From Thermohalobaculum sp964475765 (GTDB lineage: Bacteria; Pseudomonadota; Alphaproteobacteria; Rhodobacterales; Rhodobacteraceae): a DNA stretch of 8,699 nt. The notes beneath the pieces were generated by a model, which worked only from the letters and a program-made list of their open reading frames with translations, made no database searches and was not told the DNA's origin. Below, one piece after another: positions 1-5,330 of the stretch. The position numbers were made by a program, and so were the translations under genes. Every line of letters starts with the position of its first letter. The stretch's first letter is position 1. Location: assembly GCA_964475765.1 (NCBI GenBank), contig CAYYZH010000185.1, positions 1 through 8,699 of the forward strand. Reading direction: 5' to 3'.

Positions 1-160
1 CGCCATCCTTGGTGATGCGCGGGGCGCCGAAGGATTTGTCGAGAACGACGTTGCGGCCTTTCGGGCCAAGGGTGACTTTGACAGCGTTCGCCAGCGTGTT
101 GACGCCTTTCAGCATCTTGTCGCGGGCATCCGTGTCGAATTTGACGTCTTTAGCAGCCAT
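1..160 (-). CDS. groEL: 60 kDa chaperonin GroEL, N-terminal fragment
   Basis: First 53 codons of GroEL; the gene continues past the left edge of the window. GroEL forms the double-ring ATP-driven folding chamber of the cytoplasm and works with the GroES lid. The visible N-terminus starts MAAKDVKFDTDARDKML and contains the family's ATP-binding segment TLGPKGRNVVLDKSFGAP followed by ITKDG, all typical of the equatorial domain. The start at 160 is supported by an AGGAG ribosome site nine bases upstream and by the standard MAAK start of alphaproteobacterial GroEL. It lies 57 bases downstream of groES on the same strand, with no terminator seen between them, so the two form the usual heat-shock operon under the CIRCE site at 608-634. 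The identification is essentially certain; only completeness is unknown. Confidence 0.97.
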   Translation of the reverse strand, partial: MAAKDVKFDTDARDKMLKGVNTLANAVKVTLGPKGRNVVLDKSFGAPRITKDG

Positions 161-217
161 GTTGAGGTGCTCCTAAGATTTGTTGGTGGTCGGAAAGGTC
201 AGAATTTCGGCGCCTCT

Positions 218-532
218 TCAGGCGGCTTTCTTTTTCTTCGCCTTTGTCGTCATGACACCGAGGATGTCGGACTCTTTCATGATGATCAGGTCTTCACCGT
301 CGATCTTGACCTCGGTGCCAGACCATTTGCCGAACAGGATCTTGTCACCAGCAGCGACAGCCATCGGGATCAGCTCGCCGGAATCTTTGCGCGCGCCTTC
401 GCCAACGGAGACGACTTCGCCTTCCTGCGGTTTTTCCTTGGCGCTGTCGGGAATGATCAGCCCGCCAGCGGTTTTTTCGTCGGACTCGATGCGGCGTACG
501 AGTACCCGGTCATGGAGGGGGGTGAATGTCAT
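218..532 (-). CDS. groES: 10 kDa co-chaperonin GroES
   Basis: GroES is the heptameric lid of the GroEL folding chamber. The 104-residue product begins MTFTPLHDRVLVRR, carries the mobile loop with GGLIIPD (about residues 16-29) that contacts GroEL, then EKPQEGEVVSVGEG, GDKILFGKWSGTEVKIDGE and ends its core at KESDILGV (residues 86-93). The start at 532 has a GGGAG ribosome site seven bases upstream. The family is usually about 95 residues long; here the core is followed by a lysine-rich tail, TTKAKKKKAA, which is unusual compared with the textbook proteins. groEL follows 57 bases later, so this is the first gene of groESL. Regulation is visible: a TTGACA -35 element and a perfect CIRCE inverted repeat lie upstream, pointing to HrcA repression. 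Confidence 0.97.
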   Translation of the reverse strand: MTFTPLHDRVLVRRIESDEKTAGGLIIPDSAKEKPQEGEVVSVGEGARKDSGELIPMAVAAGDKILFGKWSGTEVKIDGEDLIIMKESDILGVMTTKAKKKKAA

Positions 533-607
533 GGAAGCGCTCCCTTTTGCGTTTTCCAGAGTTTTGGTTTGGCAATGTCACCGGACCAGCCCCCGAAAAG
601 GGATGCG

Positions 608-634
608 TTAGCACTCTCTGCCGGTGAGTGCTAA
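608..634 (-). promoter_or_regulatory. CIRCE operator (HrcA binding site) of groESL
   Basis: This is a perfect CIRCE inverted repeat, TTAGCACTC, nine bases, GAGTGCTAA. CIRCE is the established binding site of the heat-inducible repressor HrcA and normally sits before groESL or dnaK operons. It lies 75 bases upstream of the groES start and just downstream of the predicted transcription start, so it would be in the 5' leader of the mRNA, as is usual. The hrcA gene itself is not in the window. Confidence 0.96.
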
Positions 635-649
635 TAGCCCGGCAGCGCG

Positions 650-678
650 GACTTAGAGAGGCTCTGGGAGAGTGTCAA
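650..678 (-). promoter_or_regulatory. Predicted groESL promoter
   Basis: On the minus strand a perfect TTGACA -35 hexamer occupies 673-678. The -10 element is less clear: TAAGTC (650-655, spacer 17) or TCTAAG (652-657, spacer 15) are the options. Either would start transcription near 643, just before CIRCE. The sequence CTTGAC could also serve a heat-shock RpoH-type -35, but I do not see a good RpoH -10. The -35 box contains the TGA stop codon of the upstream methyltransferase gene. Confidence 0.6.
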
Positions 679-1253
679 GGTTTCGGCGGGCGAAAAATGC
701 TCCGGCTGGCGAATTTTGGAAGAAACCGGCCGGTGCGAGCCTGATACGTGAGATAGTCGGGGCCGAACTGTTCGGCAAGGGCGGCTTCTTCTCGGCGTGC
801 GGCCTGCCAGTAGACAACGGTGAAAAAGATTGCAACCGCGAGTGCAGGCCAAGCCAGACCCAGTAGCACCGGCCATGCGCCCCAATAGAGCAGATAGGAC
901 GTGTAGAGCGGATTGCGGATCAGCCCATAGATTCCTTCCACCATCAGGTGTTCTGAGGCATGGCGCCCAAACGCCACGCTGAGAAATCCAGGATCGCTTT
1001 CGGCGAGCGCCTGGCGAAAGAGGGCGTACCCCGTTGCCGTCAACGCAAGTGCGAGGAGGCCCGGCCAAAGGTCAACCGGCCCGCCCAGCACAACGAGGGC
1101 CGTCAGGCATATCGTGCAAAGCGGGCTGGCCACCTGAATGAGGCGATGACCCAAGGTCTGATCCTGGGCGAAGTGCCCGAGCGAGGCCCGGGCGATTTCC
1201 ACGAAAAAGCCGAGGAGGGCGGCCAGCGCCACATATCCGAAGATGTCCGACAT
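675..1253 (-). CDS. Isoprenylcysteine carboxyl methyltransferase (ICMT)-family integral membrane protein
   Basis: The product has 192 residues from the ATG at 1253 (MSDIFGYVALAALLGFF). The open frame runs further upstream, but this start has a GAGGCG ribosome site that overlaps the stop codon of the preceding gene, so it is preferred. Hydrophobic segments lie near residues 4-20, 41-60, 62-80 and a hairpin near 118-148. The C-terminal half shows the family signature: H102, G107-I-Y, RNP at 113-115 (RHP in many relatives), EE at 155-156, then FG..Y..Y...T.RFLP (163-179). Members use S-adenosylmethionine and methylate lipophilic substrates at the membrane; bacterial substrates are mostly unknown. 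It begins 7 bases after the FeeM/LuxI-like gene, so the two are almost certainly cotranscribed. The family call is firm and the substrate is not known. Confidence 0.85.
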   Translation of the reverse strand: MSDIFGYVALAALLGFFVEIARASLGHFAQDQTLGHRLIQVASPLCTICLTALVVLGGPVDLWPGLLALALTATGYALFRQALAESDPGFLSVAFGRHASEHLMVEGIYGLIRNPLYTSYLLYWGAWPVLLGLAWPALAVAIFFTVVYWQAARREEAALAEQFGPDYLTYQARTGRFLPKFASRSIFRPPKP

Positions 1254-1260
1254 GATCGCC

Positions 1261-1953
1261 TCACGCCGCCCAACGGTTGAGAAGTGCGGGCATCGCGTTT
1301 CGGATCTGATGCTCGAACTCGGGCGCGGTCTCGTCGAAATGCGCGATGCAGTCCTGTGGAAAGCGCTTGTCTCCAGCGGCGAAGTACGCCTCCACATCAC
1401 CGGCCAGCAACTGATAGGCATAGGCCAGCCCCGGCATCTGGCGTGCCTCGCCGATCGGGTTCATGGTCAGGAGACGCCGGTAAAACGCAAGATGCCCGCC
1501 CTTGGCCGTGGCAATTCCCCATTTTGCGCCAACCGCACGAGCGCCAATAAGCTGGGCCCGCACCAGGAGGAGCGCGATCTGTTGGCGCCGCGGGTTCTCC
1601 GCCTCGATGGCAAAGCGCGCGCCTGATGCGATGGGACGGTCGTCTTGCAGGAGGTTTGTCAATTCGTCGGGAAAAATCACGAACTCCGGCCCGCTGATAT
1701 AGTCCGCGATTCCGGTCGAGCACGGCGGCTGCACCGCAAAGCGGATGACGCCGACAAGTCCACGTCCGGCTTCCCGGACTCCGATCAGAACGGAGGTGCG
1801 CAGAAAGTCGTATCGGTCGATGAACAATCCGCTCTCACTTGGCGAGATCGCATCTTCCTGGAGATAACTCTGGTAGCGAAGGGAGAAGGCGGCCTCATAG
1901 CACGGCTCCTCCAATACCGACACAAACAGGCCGGTGAAGCCCTTAAACGTCAT
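1261..1953 (-). CDS. LuxI/FeeM-like acyltransferase (probable N-acyl amino acid or autoinducer-type synthase)
   Basis: The 230-residue product resembles the GNAT-fold group that includes LuxI acyl-homoserine lactone synthases and FeeM N-acyl amino acid synthases, which transfer an acyl chain from acyl carrier protein to an amine. Visible landmarks are LRYQSYLQED (25-34), the acidic pair D46-R-Y-D49, R71 in GVIRF, R113 in SGARF, and a C-terminal KGGHLAFYRR block (151-160). The LRYxSYL, DxYD and HxxFYRR patterns are what I associate with FeeM-type proteins rather than classical LuxI. LuxI enzymes carry a glutamate three residues before the arginine equivalent to R113; here that position is S110. 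The start at 1953 has an AAAGGAT ribosome site with suitable spacing. The membrane methyltransferase follows directly. No luxR-type gene is visible. The fold assignment is fairly confident; acyl donor and acceptor are unknown. Confidence 0.72.
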   Translation of the reverse strand: MTFKGFTGLFVSVLEEPCYEAAFSLRYQSYLQEDAISPSESGLFIDRYDFLRTSVLIGVREAGRGLVGVIRFAVQPPCSTGIADYISGPEFVIFPDELTNLLQDDRPIASGARFAIEAENPRRQQIALLLVRAQLIGARAVGAKWGIATAKGGHLAFYRRLLTMNPIGEARQMPGLAYAYQLLAGDVEAYFAAGDKRFPQDCIAHFDETAPEFEHQIRNAMPALLNRWAA

Positions 1954-1978
1954 AATAAAAATCCTTTAATCAATAAGG

Positions 1979-1998
1979 CGCAGCCTAATCCGGCTGCG
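1979..1998 (-). other. Hairpin in the leader of the LuxI/FeeM-like gene
   Basis: A perfect 7-bp inverted repeat (CGCAGCC and GGCTGCG, loop of six) ends about 25 bases before the ATG at 1953 on the minus strand. It is not followed by a T-run, so it is not a normal intrinsic terminator. A second weak pairing, CCTT (minus-strand copy at 1975-1978) with AAGG of the ribosome site (1963-1966), lies between hairpin and start. It could influence translation, but this is inference. The rest of the interval up to 2087 holds no gene that I can support. Confidence 0.4.
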
Positions 1999-2087
1999 GC
2001 CCGCTTGCAATCAACAACTCCCAACCTCGCTGAAAAAGAGGTGCCGACGCATAACCCAAATGGGGGAAGGATCGCTTGATCTCTCAA

Positions 2088-2117
2088 GAAAAAAACCCGC
2101 GCCTTGCGACGCGGGTT
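2088..2117 (-). terminator. Intrinsic terminator of the solute-binding protein gene
   Basis: Read on the minus strand, AACCCGCG (2117-2110), an 8-base loop and CGCGGGTT (2101-2094) form a perfect 8-bp stem that runs into a tract of seven Ts (2095-2089). It lies 37 bases after the stop codon at 2155. This separates the solute-binding protein transcript from the downstream LuxI/FeeM-like gene. Confidence 0.9.
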
Positions 2118-2128
2118 CAGGTCTTCAG

Positions 2129-2143
2129 CCGCACGTGGTGCGG
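2129..2143 (-). repeat. Short perfect hairpin before the terminator
   Basis: CCGCAC, three bases, GTGCGG form a perfect 6-bp stem between the stop codon of the solute-binding protein gene and its terminator. It may help protect the mRNA 3' end or assist termination; it has no T-run of its own. Confidence 0.5.
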
Positions 2144-2154
2144 AGGTCAGCTCA

Positions 2155-3714
2155 TCAGGCGAACCACCAGCGCTCTGACCAACGCTCGCCGTCGAGATCC
2201 CAGTTCGACGCGACAGTCCCATGGGCGACAGCTTTGGACGTTGCGGTGACGTAGGAGGCAAACATCGGCGCGATCAGCCCGCCATCCTCGTGGAGGATGA
2301 CCTGCATCTCGTTGTACATCTCGGTGCGCAGGGCCTCGTCCAGTTCCGAACGCGCCTTGACCAGCAACTCGTCGAACCGGTCGTTGGCCCATGCTGTATC
2401 GTTCCACGGCACACCGCCCTCATAGGCGGTCGAGAACATCAGGTCGGGGATTGGACGCCCACCCCAGTAGCAGGCGCACCACGCCTTGTTGTTCCAGATG
2501 TTCGACCAATATCCGTCATCGGAGGCGCGGTTGACCTTGATATTGATCCCGGCGTCCGAGGCTGATGCCGCATAAAGCTGTGCCGCATCAATTGCACCGG
2601 AGAATGCGGCGTTAGCCGCGAAGAGCTCGACCTCAGGATTGTCGAGGCCGGAAGCTTTGAGGTGGAACTTGGCCTTATCCGGATCGTACTCGCGCTGGGG
2701 GATCGACGTGTTGAAGTACTTCTGGTTCGGGCTGAGCGGGATGTCGTTGCCCAATACGCCAAAGCCGTTCAGGATCTTGTCCAGCATCTCCTGGCGTTTG
2801 ATCGAGTATTTCAGCGCAAGGCGGAAGTCCTTGTTGTCGAACGGCGCCTGATCGACCCGCATCGGGAAGGTGTAGTGCTGGGTGCCCGCCACCGACTCGA
2901 TCACGATGTTCGGGTTGCGCTTCAGGAGATCTACGGTCTTCACATCGACCCGATCGATGGCATCGACCGCACCGGTCATCAGCGCGTTTTGACGGGCCAC
3001 GGGATCAACAATCGACAGCATCTCGATCTGGTCGAACCAGCCGCGGTCAGAACGCCAGTTGTTGTCGTTGCGGCTGAGGTCGAGACGCACACCGGGCTCG
3101 AAATTTTCGATCTTGTAGGAACCGGAGCCGTTGCCCGCCTCCCAGTTGACCTTACCCGAACCGTCATCCTTACCGATCACCACGTGGTAGTCGGTGAGCA
3201 CGAACGGGAAGTCGGCATTGCCGCCGGCAAGGGTGAACTTGACCGCATTCTCGCCATCTGCGGACACATCGGTGATCGCTTCGAGGATCGGCTTGGCTGC
3301 GGATTTCGAGTCTTCGCCCCGGTGATGATTGATCGAGGCCAGCACATCTGCCGCCGTGACCTTGGAGCCATCGTGGAACTGTGCGTCGCGGAGCTTGAAT
3401 GTCCACTCGCTGGCATCCGACGAGGCTTCCCATCCCTCAGCAAGCTCGGGGATCACCGAACCGTCGATATCAACCTCGGTCAGACGATTGTAGACCGCAA
3501 ACCCGAACGAACTCATGAAGCCGTTTTCCCATGTGCCGGGATCGTGGCTGTCTGAAGTCTGTCCGTGGGCACGGCCCATGCGCATCTTGCCGCCGCGTTT
3601 TGCCTCCGCAAAAGCGGGGCGCACGCCGGTTCCGAGCAGCAATGCTCCAGCAGCCGCGCCCTGCATCAAGCCACGACGGGTGACGCCGCCGGTCCCGTTG
3701 GTCAGGTCTGTCAT
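2155..3714 (-). CDS. Family 5 (DppA/OppA-type) ABC transporter solute-binding protein, Tat-exported, orphan
   Basis: The product has 519 residues. It begins with a twin-arginine signal: T12-R13-R14-G-L-M, a hydrophobic stretch GAAAGALLLG, and a likely cut after A34-F-A36. The mature part has the family 5 layout: GGKMRMGRAHG, an early Y-N-R-L-TEVD segment, PELAEGWEAS, WTFKLRDAQFHDG (the signature region of peptide-binding lipoprotein relatives), FDNKDFRLALKYSIKRQEML in the hinge region, and a tryptophan-rich end. Relatives bring peptides, nickel, opines or other small solutes to a periplasmic ABC importer; the ligand here cannot be read. The start at 3714 is chosen over the in-frame ATG at 3726 because GGGAGGA lies between them. 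No permease or ATPase gene is adjacent: a terminator follows and the upstream neighbour is divergent, so its transporter partners must be elsewhere. Confidence 0.92.
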   Translation of the reverse strand: MTDLTNGTGGVTRRGLMQGAAAGALLLGTGVRPAFAEAKRGGKMRMGRAHGQTSDSHDPGTWENGFMSSFGFAVYNRLTEVDIDGSVIPELAEGWEASSDASEWTFKLRDAQFHDGSKVTAADVLASINHHRGEDSKSAAKPILEAITDVSADGENAVKFTLAGGNADFPFVLTDYHVVIGKDDGSGKVNWEAGNGSGSYKIENFEPGVRLDLSRNDNNWRSDRGWFDQIEMLSIVDPVARQNALMTGAVDAIDRVDVKTVDLLKRNPNIVIESVAGTQHYTFPMRVDQAPFDNKDFRLALKYSIKRQEMLDKILNGFGVLGNDIPLSPNQKYFNTSIPQREYDPDKAKFHLKASGLDNPEVELFAANAAFSGAIDAAQLYAASASDAGINIKVNRASDDGYWSNIWNNKAWCACYWGGRPIPDLMFSTAYEGGVPWNDTAWANDRFDELLVKARSELDEALRTEMYNEMQVILHEDGGLIAPMFASYVTATSKAVAHGTVASNWDLDGERWSERWWFA

Positions 3715-3717
3715 ACT

Positions 3718-3724
3718 TCCTCCC
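3718..3724 (-). promoter_or_regulatory. Ribosome binding site fixing the start of the solute-binding protein
   Basis: GGGAGGA on the minus strand lies four to five bases before the ATG at 3714 and inside the codons that would follow the alternative ATG at 3726. The upstream ATG has no such site. This supports the shorter protein, which also places the twin-arginine motif at residues 13-14. Confidence 0.75.
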
Positions 3725-3726
3725 AT

Positions 3727-3945
3727 AGACGCGGTTTGCGCGCCTCTCTATTCGGATTGGTCTCTGTCGCGCATCCTTTGACGTGCGGACACGGCATCCT
3801 GTGGTGTGAGATTTCCCGATGCAAGGCCAAAGCGATGGATTGATGCTCCACATAAGCGGCAGGGGGCAAAGGGCGCGTCCATTTTCGCGCTTCGCGTGTG
3901 TGTGGTGGTGCGTTAGACTTCACCCCTTCAAGACGGGAGCGACGA
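3727..3945. other. Divergent intergenic region between the solute-binding protein and TraB/GumN genes
   Basis: This 219-base region must hold the promoters of both divergent genes. A TTGACG near 3779 on the plus strand and some GT-rich sequence near 3895-3911 were seen, but I could not pair any -35 with a convincing -10 on either strand. No gene or strong inverted repeat is visible in it. Confidence 0.4.
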
Positions 3946-4962
3946 ATGATCATTAAACTGTTGCGCGCAAGCGGGCTTGCCGCTGGCTTCTGGGCCGGAC
4001 TGACGGGGGCTGCGAGCGCGGCCTGTGTCGGGCAGAATATGCTCGACGAGTTGTCTCGTACGGATGCCGCGGCCCATGCGGGCATCTTCGAGCGTTCGGC
4101 AAGCGTCGTGAACGGGCAGGGCCGGTTCTGGAAGGTTGAACAGGCCGGGGTCGAGACATCCTATCTTTTTGGCACATTCCACACGGCCGAAGCGGTCGAG
4201 ACCGTGACGCCCGAGACCTGGGCCGCCCTCGATAGCGCGCGTATTGCGCTCTTCGAGTTGAGCCTTGATGAGCAGGCGGCGATGGAGCAACGCATCGCCA
4301 CCGATCCGACATTTGCCTTCGATCCCAATGCTCCGGGCCTCAGCGAGCAACTCGACGCCCGCGGCCTTGAGATCATGGCCGAAGCCCTGAGCACACGGGG
4401 CATGACGCTGGAGGCTGCGGAGTACATGCGGCCTTGGCTGCTCTTTACCCTGCTGGGCTTTCCGGCCTGTCACCTGCAGGCGATTGCAACGGGGGCGGAG
4501 CCGCTCGATGCGGTCATGGCGCAGCGGGCCGGAGATCGCCAGACGCCGGTTTTGGGGCTCGAGACCTATGAGCAGGCGCTGAGCGCGTTCCAGCGTGTCA
4601 GGCCCGAGCAGTTTATCTCGCTGATGGTCGAGACCGGCGCACTGATCGACCGTGAAGAGGACATCTTTCGCACCAACACCGATCTCTATGTTGCGGGCGA
4701 GATCACGGCGATCAACGAATTCTCTATCTATCTTTCGGAGACCGAAGGACAGCGTGCGGATGCGCGTGCACTGAATGGTGAGATCATGGCCGAGCTTCTG
4801 GATGTGCGTAACCGCGCCTGGATGCCGGCTATCCTGCGCGAAGTAAGGGCCGGTAACGCCTTTGTCGCCGTGGGCGCGCTGCATTTGCCAGGCACTGTTG
4901 GACTGATCGAACTTCTGCGCGCTGAGGGCTTTAACGTCTCGCGTCTCGATGGGCCGGGTTAG
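3946..4962 (+). CDS. TraB/GumN family protein, secreted
   Basis: The product has 338 residues from the ATG at 3946, which is preceded by a GGGAGC ribosome site; the frame is open upstream to 3898 but without a better start. A Sec signal peptide is clear: MIIKLLR, a hydrophobic core, and an ASA-A-C end with probable cleavage near residue 25 or 26. The serine at -3 relative to C27 makes a lipoprotein less likely. The conserved TraB/GumN ends are present: YLFGTFH (73-79) near the N-terminus and GALHLPG (310-316) near the C-terminus, with a FELSLD segment and an RNRAW segment between. The family is related to the TIKI/PrgY group of suspected metalloproteases, with paired GxxH motifs thought to form the active site; bacterial substrates are mostly unknown. 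It stands alone, divergent from the solute-binding protein gene. Confidence 0.85.
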   Translation: MIIKLLRASGLAAGFWAGLTGAASAACVGQNMLDELSRTDAAAHAGIFERSASVVNGQGRFWKVEQAGVETSYLFGTFHTAEAVETVTPETWAALDSARIALFELSLDEQAAMEQRIATDPTFAFDPNAPGLSEQLDARGLEIMAEALSTRGMTLEAAEYMRPWLLFTLLGFPACHLQAIATGAEPLDAVMAQRAGDRQTPVLGLETYEQALSAFQRVRPEQFISLMVETGALIDREEDIFRTNTDLYVAGEITAINEFSIYLSETEGQRADARALNGEIMAELLDVRNRAWMPAILREVRAGNAFVAVGALHLPGTVGLIELLRAEGFNVSRLDGPG

Positions 4963-5004
4963 AGGAGACGCGGCACGAACCACTGGCTACTTGCAAAGAA
5001 TAGA

Positions 5005-5027
5005 CGCGGCCCTTTATGAGGGCCGCG
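5005..5027 (+). terminator. Hairpin after the TraB/GumN gene, possible terminator
   Basis: CGCGGCCCT (5005-5013), loop TTATG, AGGGCCGCG (5019-5027) form a perfect 9-bp GC-rich stem 42 bases after the stop codon at 4962. Neither side is followed by a T-run, so it may be a weak or Rho-assisted terminator or simply a 3'-end stabilising structure. Confidence 0.5.
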
Positions 5028-5330
5028 CCAACCTGATCTATGCAAGCAGTAGGCATGTCTGAACGGTTGGCTCCAAAGTGGTGGTCCAACCCGACCTCGT
5101 CCGAATAAACGCTGCCGGAAAACGCGCTGTCCCCCCCTGTCACCGGGCACTCTAATGGTCCCGACCACATGATTCTTAGCCAGATGCCGGTAGGAACTCT
5201 GTGGGATTTCTCACATTGACCCAAGGTTACCGAGATAAGTGCGGCGACAGGTGTGGTTGACGCCCTCCATCGCCGCCCGTAATCGCACGGGCTCCAGCTT
5301 TCCCCGCATGAGCTTGCCGAGAGGAGCCGC
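5028..5330. other. Intergenic stretch with no recognised gene
   Basis: About 300 bases between the hairpin after the TraB/GumN gene and the HAD hydrolase. A minus-strand frame of 133 codons spans it, but has no ribosome site, no recognised motif and overlaps the end of the TraB/GumN gene. On the plus strand TTGACG (5257-5262) is followed 17 bases later by TAATCG (5280-5285), a weak candidate promoter for the HAD gene. A short inverted repeat GGTTGG/CCAACC lies at 5065-5091. Nothing firmer can be supported. Confidence 0.35.

Noticed and set aside
1254..1421. 56-codon N-terminal extension of the methyltransferase frame
   Set aside because: It would overlap the synthase gene, is rich in Arg, Ser and Thr without a domain, and the internal ATG at 1253 has a good ribosome site and begins a membrane segment.
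2662..3555. Plus-strand frame of 297 codons
   Set aside because: It is antisense to the solute-binding protein gene and has no ribosome site or recognisable domain.
3777..3815. TTGACG box as a promoter for the TraB/GumN gene
   Set aside because: No acceptable -10 hexamer occurs at normal spacing, and the start codon is more than 150 bases away.
3928..4983. Minus-strand frame of 351 codons
   Set aside because: It is antisense to the TraB/GumN gene, whose signal peptide, motifs and ribosome site are clear.
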